From contig CAXXSG010000013.1 in the NCBI GenBank assembly GCA_963665915.2, positions 248,001 through 312,000 of the forward strand: a DNA stretch of 64,000 nt, read 5' to 3'. Positions 44,442-52,982 of this stretch are shown in pieces. Origin of the DNA: JAFGRU01 sp963665915. Its GTDB lineage: Bacteria; Desulfobacterota; Desulfuromonadia; Desulfuromonadales; JAAYDE01. The notes beneath the pieces are model-generated. The model was not told where the DNA came from and did no database searches. It saw nothing but the letters and a program-made list of their open reading frames with translations. The translations under genes were made by a program, and so were the position numbers. Position 1 is the stretch's first letter. Every line of letters starts with the position of its first letter.

Positions 44442-45848
44442 TCAACCTTCCAGACTTTGCGCCTTCTCAAGAACTTCTTCAATGGTTCCAACCATGTAGA
44501 AAGCCTGCTCGGGAATCGCGTCATGCTTTCCTGCCGCGATCTCGGTGAACCCCTTGATGGTGTCTTCGAGTTTGACATATTTTCCGGGAGAACCGGTGAA
44601 GCTTTCAGCAACATGGAAAGGCTGGGAAAGGAATCTCTGCATCTTACGGGCGCGGGAGACAAGCAGTTTATCGTCTTCAGAAAGCTCGTCCATACCCAGA
44701 ATCGCGATAATATCCTGAAGATCCTTGTAACGCTGCAGGACAAACTGGACATCGCGGGCGACCTTGTAATGGTCCTCTCCAACTACCATGGGATCCAGAA
44801 TCCGGCTGGTGGAGTCGAGAGGGTCAACCGCAGGATAAATTCCCAGCTCGGCAATCTGACGGGAAAGAACAGTTGTAGCATCCAGATGTGCAAAGGCTGT
44901 CGCCGGCGCCGGGTCAGTCAGGTCATCCGCCGGGACATAAATTGCCTGAACGGAAGTAATCGAACCTTTCCGGGTGGTGGTGATACGTTCCTGCAGTTCA
45001 CCCATTTCAGTACTCAGAGTAGGCTGGTAACCGACAGCTGAGGGGATACGCCCCAGAAGCGCTGAAACTTCGGAACCGGCCTGAGTGAAACGGAAAATGT
45101 TGTCGATAAAGAAGAGTACGTCCTGACCTTCTTCATCACGGAAATATTCGGCAACGGTCAGCGCGGAAAGGGCCACCCTCGCACGGGCTCCGGGAGGTTC
45201 ATTCATCTGCCCGTAAACCAACGCTGTCTTTTCAAGAACGCCTGAGTCCTTCATCTCGTGCCAAAGGTCGTTTCCTTCACGGGTTCGCTCGCCAACACCA
45301 CCAAAGACGGAATAACCGCCGTGGTTCTTGGCAATATTGTGAATAAGTTCCATGATCAAAACGGTTTTTCCGACACCGGCCCCACCGAAGAGACCAATCT
45401 TTCCGCCTCTGGAGTAAGGTGCCAGAAGATCGACGACTTTAATCCCTGTTTCGAACGCTTCAACTTCCGTCGACTGATCGACGAACTCAGGTGCCGGCCG
45501 GTGAATTTCCCACTGTTTTTCTGCCTGGATCGGACCAGCTTCATCCACCGGCTGACCGACAACATTGATAATACGACCAAGGGTGGCCGCACCAACGGGC
45601 ATGGTGATCTGTTTGCCGGTGTCAAGAACATCCTGCCCCCGGACCAGGCCTTCGGTGGAATCCATGGCAACGGTACGAACAGTATTTTCACCAAGGTGCT
45701 GAGCCACCTCGACGACCAGGTTCCATTCCTGATCGTCAATCGCCGGGTTGGATATTTTGAGAGCTGTTAAAATCTCAGGCAGTTTGCCTTCCTCAAATTC
45801 TACGTCGACAACAGGACCGATGACCTGAGAAATTTTTCCTTTATTCAT
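44442..45848 (-). CDS. atpD: F1 ATP synthase beta subunit
   Basis: The 468-residue catalytic subunit. The Walker A is FGGAGVGKTVLIMEL, the catalytic Glu region is GGVGERTREGNDL, Walker B is DVLFFIDNIFRFTQAGSEVS, and DELSEDDKL is near the DELSEED lever. Length and motifs are normal. It lies between atpG and atpC. Confidence 0.97.
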   Translation of the reverse strand: MNKGKISQVIGPVVDVEFEEGKLPEILTALKISNPAIDDQEWNLVVEVAQHLGENTVRTVAMDSTEGLVRGQDVLDTGKQITMPVGAATLGRIINVVGQPVDEAGPIQAEKQWEIHRPAPEFVDQSTEVEAFETGIKVVDLLAPYSRGGKIGLFGGAGVGKTVLIMELIHNIAKNHGGYSVFGGVGERTREGNDLWHEMKDSGVLEKTALVYGQMNEPPGARARVALSALTVAEYFRDEEGQDVLFFIDNIFRFTQAGSEVSALLGRIPSAVGYQPTLSTEMGELQERITTTRKGSITSVQAIYVPADDLTDPAPATAFAHLDATTVLSRQIAELGIYPAVDPLDSTSRILDPMVVGEDHYKVARDVQFVLQRYKDLQDIIAILGMDELSEDDKLLVSRARKMQRFLSQPFHVAESFTGSPGKYVKLEDTIKGFTEIAAGKHDAIPEQAFYMVGTIEEVLEKAQSLEG

Positions 45849-45904
45849 GATTAATCGTTCCTCCTTTTTTTCCCCTGTTCAGGGGAAATCGAAGCCCCTT
45901 ATTT

Positions 45905-46774
45905 CTATTTGATTGACTCGGCGCCGGAAATAATCTCCATAAGCTCCGTGGTAATGGCTGCCTGTCTGGCACGGTTATAAGCCAGAGTAAGCTTTCCAAT
46001 CATCTCCGAAGCGTTCTTGGTGGCACTATCCATACTGCTCATGCGAGCCCCAAGCTCCGATGCCGAGGACTCCAGCAATGCTCTGAAAATCTGGACCTCG
46101 ACATTTTTGAGGATGATCGCTTTAAGGATTTCCTCAGCACTCGGCTCGTAAAGATAATCAGTGATAACGGTATCCTCTTCCACTTCCTTTGGAGCCACCG
46201 GAAGGAGTTGAGAGAAGGTGATCACCTGGGTAATGACGCTTTTAAAATGATTGTAGACCAGGTGAACAACATCATACTTTTCTTCATCCACATAAAGAGA
46301 AATAATCTCTTCTGCCAACAGCGCTGCAGTCTGATAAGTGATGTCGCCCGTTATGTTTTCATAAACCTTGGTTATGTTTAAGCCCTGGCGCCTTTTAAGG
46401 TAATCATTGCCTTTACGCCCGATAATCATCAGGTCGATCTCTTTGTATTCCTGAGAATTTTCGCGAATAAACTTCTCAACCGCCTTGGAAATGTTGTTGT
46501 TGAAACCGCCGCAAAGTCCTCGATCCGCGGTTAAAAGAACGACTAATGCCCGCTCTTTTTCTCTTTCCTGAAGAAGGGGATGGTCGCTGTCGGATACCCT
46601 GAGAGCCAAGTTGGAGAGGATTACCTGCATTTTCTCAGCGTACGGGCGATTGGAAACAACCGCCTCCTGCGCTTTGCGCAGTTTGGCCGCAGACACCATT
46701 TTCATGGCTTTGGTTATCTGCTGGGTGTTCTTGACCGAGTTGATTCGCTTTTTAATATCCTTCAAACTGGGCAT
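45905..46774 (-). CDS. atpG: F1 ATP synthase gamma subunit
   Basis: The 289-residue rotating central stalk. The long N-terminal coiled coil starts SLKDIKKRINSVKNTQQITK, the Rossmann-like middle contains LLTADRGLCGGFNNNI, and the C-terminal helix ends NRARQAAITTELMEIISGAE, both typical of AtpG. It follows atpA after 20 bases. Confidence 0.96.
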   Translation of the reverse strand: MPSLKDIKKRINSVKNTQQITKAMKMVSAAKLRKAQEAVVSNRPYAEKMQVILSNLALRVSDSDHPLLQEREKERALVVLLTADRGLCGGFNNNISKAVEKFIRENSQEYKEIDLMIIGRKGNDYLKRRQGLNITKVYENITGDITYQTAALLAEEIISLYVDEEKYDVVHLVYNHFKSVITQVITFSQLLPVAPKEVEEDTVITDYLYEPSAEEILKAIILKNVEVQIFRALLESSASELGARMSSMDSATKNASEMIGKLTLAYNRARQAAITTELMEIISGAESIK

Positions 46775-46794
46775 TTGGCCGCACCTTTTACCAT

Positions 46795-48309
46795 TTAGGA
46801 TTCAACCACAAACTGGCCTTTGAACTCGTTCAACGCAGACTTAATCCGTTCTTCCAACTCGTCGTCAATGGCTTTTTTCTCGGCCAGGTCGGCCATAAGC
46901 TCACCATGCTTGGCATCCAGGAAGGAATTAAGTTCTACCTCATAACGATTCAGGGTGTTGGTTGGGTAGTCATCCACAAAGCCGTTATTGGCGGCATAAA
47001 TGATCATAACCTGCTTTTGAACCGGAAGCGGCTGATACTGGCCCTGTTTGAGAATCTCCACCAACCGCTCACCACGATGGAGCTGTTTCTGAGTTGCGGC
47101 ATCGAGGTCGGACCCAAACTGAGCAAAGGCTGCCATTTCACGATACTGAGCCAGAGAAAGACGCAGGGTGCCAGCAACCTGTTTCATGGCCTTGATCTGG
47201 GCACTACCGCCAACACGGGAAACCGAGAGACCAACATTGATAGCCGGGCGGACACCGGAGTAGAAAAGGTCGCTTTCAAGAAATATCTGGCCATCGGTAA
47301 TGGAGATAACGTTTGTGGGAATATAAGCGGAAACGTCACCGGCTTGGGTTTCGATAATCGGCAGGGCCGTCAGACTTCCTCCTCCCAGATCATCATTAAG
47401 CTTAGCCGCCCTCTCGAGTAACCGACTGTGGAGGTAAAAAACATCGCCGGGAAAAGCCTCACGTCCGGGGGGACGGCGAAGAAGCAGCGAAAGCTGTCTG
47501 TAGGCAACGGCCTGTTTCGAAAGGTCATCATAAATAACCAGGGCATGTTTGCCGTTATCACGGAAAAACTCGCCGATGGTCGCTCCGGTATAAGGGGAAA
47601 TAAATTGCAGAGGAGCCGGTTCGGAAGCGGTTGCGGCGACAACAATGGTGTATTCCATGGCACCATGTTTCTGCAGCTTGTCAACCACCTGGGCTACCGT
47701 CGATCGTTTCTGACCGATGGCGACATAGATGCAGACCATATTCTGGCCCTTCTGATTGATGATCGCGTCAATCGCCACAGCTGTTTTTCCGGTCTGGCGA
47801 TCACCGATGATCAATTCACGCTGACCACGGCCGATCGGAACCATGGAATCGATGGCCTTGAGTCCGACCTGCATCGGCTCATGAACCGATTTTCGCGCAA
47901 CGATTCCGGGTGCCTTGATTTCAACCTGGCTGTATCTTTCTGCCTTGATTTCTCCCTGGCCATCGATAGGAATACCGATTCCGTTGACAACCCTGCCCAA
48001 AAGGGCATCCCCGACAGGTACCTCGACGATACGCTTGGTGCGCTTGACGATGTCGCCTTCCTTGATATGCTCAGCTTCACCCAGAATCGCCGCACCAACG
48101 TTATCTTCCTCGAGGTTCAAAACCATCCCCATTACTTCGCCGGGAAACTCCAGCAACTCGCCGGCCATGGCCTGATCGAGTCCATGGATACGGGCGATAC
48201 CGTCACCTACGGAGATAATATGTCCGGTTTCGTTGACCTCGACTTCGCCACCAAAGTCCTGAATCTGCTTTTTTATGATCGCACTGATCTCTTCCGCTCT
48301 TATCTCCAT
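46795..48309 (-). CDS. atpA: F1 ATP synthase alpha subunit
   Basis: The 504-residue non-catalytic nucleotide-binding subunit. Walker A is IIGDRQTGKTAVAIDAI, and the arginine finger lies in the conserved region VGLSVSRVGGSAQIKAM. The N-terminal crown and C-terminal helical domain are complete. It sits between atpH and atpG, nine bases after the atpH stop. Confidence 0.97.
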   Translation of the reverse strand: MEIRAEEISAIIKKQIQDFGGEVEVNETGHIISVGDGIARIHGLDQAMAGELLEFPGEVMGMVLNLEEDNVGAAILGEAEHIKEGDIVKRTKRIVEVPVGDALLGRVVNGIGIPIDGQGEIKAERYSQVEIKAPGIVARKSVHEPMQVGLKAIDSMVPIGRGQRELIIGDRQTGKTAVAIDAIINQKGQNMVCIYVAIGQKRSTVAQVVDKLQKHGAMEYTIVVAATASEPAPLQFISPYTGATIGEFFRDNGKHALVIYDDLSKQAVAYRQLSLLLRRPPGREAFPGDVFYLHSRLLERAAKLNDDLGGGSLTALPIIETQAGDVSAYIPTNVISITDGQIFLESDLFYSGVRPAINVGLSVSRVGGSAQIKAMKQVAGTLRLSLAQYREMAAFAQFGSDLDAATQKQLHRGERLVEILKQGQYQPLPVQKQVMIIYAANNGFVDDYPTNTLNRYEVELNSFLDAKHGELMADLAEKKAIDDELEERIKSALNEFKGQFVVES

Positions 48310-48318
48310 AAAGCCCTA

Positions 48319-48861
48319 TCACCCCTTTGTTAAGGTATCTCCCATCCGTTTAAGCTGGGTTTGTAAACTTCCGTCAACAACCCTTCCGCCAATTTCCGTT
48401 TTAATACCGCCAAGCAAAGAGGAATCAACCTCGACTTCCAGGTCGACCTTCTTTCCGGTCTGTTTTTCCAATGCCGTCTTTATCAGCTCTTTTTGCTCTT
48501 TGGTAAGCCTCTTTGCGGAAGTTAATTGAGCTCTCTCAATACCGCCACATTCATCGGCCAATTGCCGGTAGCTGTGCAAAATCTGAGAATAAAATTTCAG
48601 ACGATCTTTTTCCAACAGGAGACCCAAAAATCTTCTGATATCGTCCGAGAGGCCCAGATATTCCATCAACTCCGCAAGAAGTGCCGTTTTTTTACCTTTT
48701 GAATAGGTGGGATTAACCAGAACCGTCTTCAGTTCATTATGAACAGAGAATGCCTTCTGGACATTCTCCAACTCACTGCCGAACTTTTCGATTTTGTTCT
48801 GCTCCTCGGCCAACCCTACCAAGGCTCTTGCATACCTTTTTGGTATCGCGTTGATACTCAA
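48319..48861 (-). CDS. atpH: F1 ATP synthase delta subunit
   Basis: The 180-residue subunit joins the peripheral stalk to the top of alpha3beta3. It begins with an N-terminal helical bundle (AIPKRYARALVGLAEEQNKI). The C-terminal part KVDLEVEVDSSLLGGIKTEIGGRVVDGSL is characteristic of AtpH. Its start overlaps the atpF stop by four bases (ATGA), coupling translation. Confidence 0.94.
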   Translation of the reverse strand: MSINAIPKRYARALVGLAEEQNKIEKFGSELENVQKAFSVHNELKTVLVNPTYSKGKKTALLAELMEYLGLSDDIRRFLGLLLEKDRLKFYSQILHSYRQLADECGGIERAQLTSAKRLTKEQKELIKTALEKQTGKKVDLEVEVDSSLLGGIKTEIGGRVVDGSLQTQLKRMGDTLTKG

Positions 48862-49442
48862 TGCAGTTCTCCTACATTCTTAATATATTCATTAAGCAAT
48901 CGATCGTGATCTTCGGGACTGATGTTTTTCTTTATAATCTGCTCCGCCAGCTTAAGGGCCAGACCTGCTGCCTCGGCGCGAAGCTGGAGACGGGCGTTTT
49001 CTACTTCCCGAATGGCTGATTTTTCAGCCTCAGACTGGATTTTCTCCGCCATGGCCTTGGCATTGGCAATGATCTTCTGGCGCTCCAGCTCACCTTCTTC
49101 GCGAATGGCGGAATAAACCTGTTCAATATCTTCATTGGCAGTTTTCAGCCGATTCGCCACCTCTTGATATTTAGCTTCCGCGTCTGCCTGGGCGGCCTTG
49201 GCCTCTTTCAGGGTTTTTGTGATGTTTTCCCTGCGCTCCGCCAAAGCCTTTTTGATAGGCTTTACGACAAAGTAGGCAAGTATACCGATAACCACCGCGA
49301 AATTGAGGCACCGATATAGAAAATCTTTGAGAAGGGCGCCATCACTTGCATGACCTCCGCCGGAGGAAGCCAGCACCATTGTTGCAAAGCCCAAAAAAAT
49401 GGCCGCATTGATGATTATTGCTGCAAAGATCGCTTTTCTCAT
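48858..49442 (-). CDS. atpF: F0 ATP synthase subunit b
   Basis: A 194-residue peripheral-stalk subunit. A signal-like hydrophobic start (MRKAIFAAIIINAAIFLGFA) is followed by a second hydrophobic segment (FLYRCLNFAVVIGILAYFVV) and a long charged coiled coil. I place the start at ATG 49442; a frame to 49523 would run into atpF'. The extra N-terminal hydrophobic segment is also seen in relatives in which b is made with a leader. It partners with the b' product encoded just upstream. Confidence 0.92.
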   Translation of the reverse strand: MRKAIFAAIIINAAIFLGFATMVLASSGGGHASDGALLKDFLYRCLNFAVVIGILAYFVVKPIKKALAERRENITKTLKEAKAAQADAEAKYQEVANRLKTANEDIEQVYSAIREEGELERQKIIANAKAMAEKIQSEAEKSAIREVENARLQLRAEAAGLALKLAEQIIKKNISPEDHDRLLNEYIKNVGELH

Positions 49443-49473
49443 GTGTACCGCTTTCCTGGCATCTTGAATAAAA

Positions 49474-49899
49474 TCAAACTGCTCTACCCAATATCTTGGA
49501 GGCCACTTCCTGACCCAGGGCATCCGCTTCCTTTTTCAGGGTCTTTCTTGCCCCTGTCATTTCCTTGCTGATCTGCTTCCTTATCTGAGTTCTTTTTTGG
49601 CCGGCAATCTCCTGGGCTTCGTCCAAAAGCGTTTTCTCTTCCTCCTGGGCAGCAGTTCGGAGCTGATTTTTTGCATCGTTCCCTTTGACCCTGGCCTCTG
49701 CCAGCCGGGTTTCATATTCAGCCATTTTATCTGTTATTTCGCCGGCAAGGGAATCCGCAGTGGCATGAGAGCCTTCAACCACTTCTCGGCGTTCGCGAAG
49801 AGCCTTTCGTAATGGCCGAAAAAGCAGCATATTTAAAATAAATATGAGGAGGAAAAAATTTGCGAACTGAATAAACAGCGTTGCATTGATTTCAATCAA
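49474..49899 (-). CDS. atpF': F0 ATP synthase subunit b'
   Basis: A 141-residue second b-type subunit. A single N-terminal membrane helix (TLFIQFANFFLLIFILNMLLF) is followed by a charged coiled coil (RPLRKALRERREVVEG onward). I chose TTG 49899, five bases after GAGGTG, because the helix then starts at once and the length equals other b' subunits; the open frame to 49953 adds a cysteine-rich stretch and no site. First gene of the operon, with a promoter about 110 bases upstream. atpB, atpE and atpI are not next to it. Confidence 0.88.
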   Translation of the reverse strand: MIEINATLFIQFANFFLLIFILNMLLFRPLRKALRERREVVEGSHATADSLAGEITDKMAEYETRLAEARVKGNDAKNQLRTAAQEEEKTLLDEAQEIAGQKRTQIRKQISKEMTGARKTLKKEADALGQEVASKILGRAV

Positions 49900-50009
49900 A
49901 GCATCACCTCTATCTTCACAGCAAGGATTTATGAGTTGGCAAAAAAGCGGCACCGGGTTGAGGGATGTTTTTCCAGAGCCCGGGTTTTTCTAAAGATTAA
50001 AGCACCGTT

Positions 50010-50038
50010 TAGCTATCACATGGCCTTTTTCTTGTCAA
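50010..50038 (-). promoter_or_regulatory. Predicted promoter of the atp operon
   Basis: On the minus strand a consensus TTGACA (50033-50038) is followed after 17 bases by TAGCTA (50010-50015). The transcript would begin about 100 bases before the atpF' start. It lies in the 207-base gap between bactofilin and atpF', so the F1 genes are likely transcribed apart from parAB-bactofilin. Confidence 0.6.
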
Positions 50039-50106
50039 CCCCTTTTGTTCACAAGTCGTTGCTATGAACCTTCGTAGAGGGTGACAAACAATGGTGCTAT
50101 TTTATA

Positions 50107-50538
50107 TCAAATCCCATCCTTTGGGGTTTTCTGAGAAGGGCTTTCCATGATTGGTTTGTCCCCCCCCATCTTAACGGAACCGTTAAAAATCACTCCTTCC
50201 TCCATGCTGAGTGCCGGCGTCTCAATATTCCCATTCACCTGAGCCGGTCTTTTCAACTCAACTTTACAGCGAGCTTTAATATTGCCATGGAACTTCCCGC
50301 TGATCGTCAGAGTCTCGACCTCCACTTCCGCTTTTACAGTAGCGGACTCGCCGATGATCAGAGCCCCTTTTGAGGCAACTTCCCCAGTAAAATCGCCATC
50401 GAGGCGAACGATTTCATCAAACACCAGCTTGCCTTCAAAGCTGCTCCCCGATCCCAAAAAAGCCTTGATGTCTCCTTTTCCCATTGGCACGTCCTTTATG
50501 GTTTCATTTTTAAGCTGTTTACGATTTTTTCCGAACAT
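50107..50538 (-). CDS. Bactofilin
   Basis: A 143-residue cytoskeletal protein that polymerises without nucleotide. The central DUF583 beta-helix (about residues 25-120) shows repeated short strands such as KGALIIGESATVKAEVEVET and GKFHGNIKARCKVELKRPAQ. The flanks are charged or proline-containing. It lies 33 bases downstream of parB on the same strand, so it is probably in the rsmG-parA-parB transcript. In Myxococcus, bactofilins position the ParABS system, which fits this neighbour. Confidence 0.9.
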   Translation of the reverse strand: MFGKNRKQLKNETIKDVPMGKGDIKAFLGSGSSFEGKLVFDEIVRLDGDFTGEVASKGALIIGESATVKAEVEVETLTISGKFHGNIKARCKVELKRPAQVNGNIETPALSMEEGVIFNGSVKMGGDKPIMESPSQKTPKDGI

Positions 50539-50571
50539 ATAATTTCCCTGAATAATTTTATGCGGAATTGA

Positions 50572-51420
50572 CTACACGCCCAAGGCCCCCAACAATCTTT
50601 CAAATTCCTGATCCGAAAAATAGCTTATTTCGATCTTTCCCCCTTTTCCCTTGGGGGATATCTTCACCTGAGTCCCTAAGACCTGCTTCAATTTATCGAC
50701 CACCTCTGCCATTTCAGGATCCTCTCTTTTGGTTCGCTTTTTTCCAAAACCAAAAGCTCTTTTTTTGATCCTTTTTACCAGGCTTTCCGTCTCCCGGACA
50801 GACATTCCCTTGCGGACGATTTCATTTCTTGCCTCCAGGATATCCTCATCCATATCCAATGAAAGGAGAGCTCGGGCATGCCCCATAGTCAGGATTCCTA
50901 AGGCCACGTCCTTTCTCGTTTCAGAGGGCAGCTTCAAAAGCCGTAGCGAGTTGGTGACCGAACTGCGATCCTTGCCGACCCTTTTGGCCACCTCTTCCTG
51001 AGAAAAATTGAAGTTGTCAACCAGGGCTTTGTAGGCATCGGCTTCCTCAATCGGGTTCAGATCTTCTCTTTGCAGATTTTCGATGAGGGCAATCTCCAGT
51101 GCCGCCTCGTCCGTCATGCTTTCAAGAATGACCGGTACCTCATGGAGGCCAGCTCTTTGTGCCGCCCGCCAGCGCCTTTCACCAGCGACTATTTCAAAAA
51201 AGCCCTCGCACTTGCGAACAATCAAAGGCTGAATAATACCTTTTTCACGGATAGAAGCCGCCAACTCCAACAATTTCTGGTCATCAAAGTTTTTCCGGGG
51301 CTGCTTTTCCCCTGGCTTGAGATCCTCAATTGGGCAGATAAAAAATTTGTTATCCCTCTCTTCGAGGGACGATTCCAGAAGAGCCCCGATTCCCTTGCCA
51401 AGCGCAATTTTTTTGGCCAT
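50572..51420 (-). CDS. parB: Chromosome partitioning protein ParB (Spo0J)
   Basis: A 282-residue CTP-dependent DNA clamp binding parS. The N-terminal start KIALGKGIGALL and the CTP-binding motif EIVAGERRWRAAQRAG (GERRxRA) are typical. The helix-turn-helix FSQEEVAKRVGKDRSSVTNSLRLL and a C-terminal dimerisation domain follow. It directly follows parA (four bases). A perfect parS lies 3.5 kb to the right, between mnmG and mnmE. Confidence 0.95.
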   Translation of the reverse strand: MAKKIALGKGIGALLESSLEERDNKFFICPIEDLKPGEKQPRKNFDDQKLLELAASIREKGIIQPLIVRKCEGFFEIVAGERRWRAAQRAGLHEVPVILESMTDEAALEIALIENLQREDLNPIEEADAYKALVDNFNFSQEEVAKRVGKDRSSVTNSLRLLKLPSETRKDVALGILTMGHARALLSLDMDEDILEARNEIVRKGMSVRETESLVKRIKKRAFGFGKKRTKREDPEMAEVVDKLKQVLGTQVKISPKGKGGKIEISYFSDQEFERLLGALGV

Positions 51421-51424
51421 AGTT

Positions 51425-52189
51425 TTACTCTTTTCCGTTCATTATCTCCTGGGCCAGCTCCAGGTATGCCTTTGCACCGCGGGAAGAAATATCGTAGAGA
51501 ATCGCCGGCAGACCGTGGCTGGGAGCTTCGGAAAGCCTGACGTTTCGCGGAATCACGGTTTTTAGAACCTTTTCCGGAAAAAACCTGCGCAATTCCTCGC
51601 TCACCTGATGAGATAAATTATTCCTTCTATCGAACATCGTCAGAATTATTCCGCCAATGGTCAAGCCAGGATTATAGCTCCGCTGAATTACTTGAATTGT
51701 TTTTACAAGGCTACTCAAGCCCTCCATAGCATAATACTCACACTGAACAGGTATCAAAACATCATCAGCAGCAGAAAGGGCGTTTACCGTTAAAATCCCT
51801 AAAGAAGGGGGGCAGTCAATTAAAATATACTGGTAATCTTCTCGAACACCCTGGAGGACGCTTTTCAATATTTTTTCTCTGCCTTTAACCTGAATCAGTT
51901 CTATTTCCGCGCCGATCAGATCATTGCTGGAGGGAAAAATATCCAGGTAGTCCAACCCAGTCCTCATTAGGATGTCGGCAGCCTCGCTCTCCCCCATTAA
52001 AACATTGTAAATACTTGTTTTTAAAGCTTTTTTATCAACACCAACACCGCTTCCGGCATTCGCCTGGGGATCAAAGTCAATCAGAAGAGTGCGCTTTTCG
52101 GCAGCAGCCAGTGAAGCGGCAAGGTTGACAGCCGTCGTCGTTTTTCCGACGCCGCCTTTTTGGTTTGCAATTGCCATTATTCGCGCCAT
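51425..52189 (-). CDS. parA: Chromosome partitioning ATPase ParA (Soj)
   Basis: A 254-residue Walker-type ATPase driving origin segregation with ParB. The deviant Walker A KGGVGKTT is at residues 11-18; the first lysine K11 is the dimer-activating one. DFDPQANAG and the switch DCPPSLGILTVNAL follow. It lies between rsmG and parB; the 117-base gap to rsmG has no clear terminator. Chromosomal Soj type by size, lacking an N-terminal DNA-binding domain. Confidence 0.95.
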   Translation of the reverse strand: MARIMAIANQKGGVGKTTTAVNLAASLAAAEKRTLLIDFDPQANAGSGVGVDKKALKTSIYNVLMGESEAADILMRTGLDYLDIFPSSNDLIGAEIELIQVKGREKILKSVLQGVREDYQYILIDCPPSLGILTVNALSAADDVLIPVQCEYYAMEGLSSLVKTIQVIQRSYNPGLTIGGIILTMFDRRNNLSHQVSEELRRFFPEKVLKTVIPRNVRLSEAPSHGLPAILYDISSRGAKAYLELAQEIMNGKE

Positions 52190-52306
52190 CTGACTTCTCC
52201 TGGATCGGAAATTTTGTCTTTAAGACCAAAAAAGGTTCAATCTTTTAATTTTTGATCAACAAAATCTGAGTTAAAAAAAAGGATCAGAACCCGCAAGGTC
52301 TCAACC

Positions 52307-52981
52307 TCAGGAGTAAAATGAATTTGCCTTCTCCCGACTTCTTTCGAATACCAGCAATTTGCGCGAGGAACCGGATTTTGGCAAGCACAGTGAATGAACC
52401 TCTTTCAAGGCAAGTCCCTCCATTTTCTGGGCGTCATCCACTTCATCCTCACCGCCTGGCCCCTTCATGGCAATGATTTTTCCTGATTCCGCTAAATAAG
52501 GTACTGCCAGTTTTAAAAAATTCTGGACCGGCGCAACTGCTCGAGACACAATGACATCAAAACGCGGTACATCCGGAATCTCAGTTTTCAGGTTTTCCGC
52601 CCGACAATGGAGAATACGAATACCTTCGAGCCCTAGCTTGCGGGCGGTATTACGCTGGAAATACACTTTTTTTCTTGAGGCCTCCACCGAAAAAACCTGC
52701 ATATCCGAACAGAAAATTTTCAGCGGAAGTGAGGGGAAACCGGCCCCTGAGCCAATATCGAGAAGGATTCCGCACTTGTTTATATAAGGGCAAAGCGTCA
52801 ACGAATCAACAATATGTTTTTCTATCGCTTCTTGGGGGTCAGTTATGGCGGTCAGGTTGACTTTTTTATTCCACAACAGCAATTCGTCGACCAGCAATAA
52901 ATATTTCTCCAGATCACTTTGGGATGCTTTCAAATCCATCCGTGATAAAAGATGATCTAGGAACTTCAAATATTTTTTCAC
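52307..52981 (-). CDS. rsmG: 16S rRNA m7G527 methyltransferase RsmG
   Basis: A 224-residue SAM-dependent methyltransferase. The SAM motif DIGSGAGFPSLPLKI, the acidic VFSVEASRKKVYF and VIVSRAVAPVQNFL with PGG in the later part are typical of GidB/RsmG. The start is GTG 52981, one base after the mnmG stop, so translation is coupled. The gidA-gidB-parA-parB order is conserved near many origins. Confidence 0.95.
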   Translation of the reverse strand: MKKYLKFLDHLLSRMDLKASQSDLEKYLLLVDELLLWNKKVNLTAITDPQEAIEKHIVDSLTLCPYINKCGILLDIGSGAGFPSLPLKIFCSDMQVFSVEASRKKVYFQRNTARKLGLEGIRILHCRAENLKTEIPDVPRFDVIVSRAVAPVQNFLKLAVPYLAESGKIIAMKGPGGEDEVDDAQKMEGLALKEVHSLCLPKSGSSRKLLVFERSREKANSFYS

Positions 52982-52982
52982 C

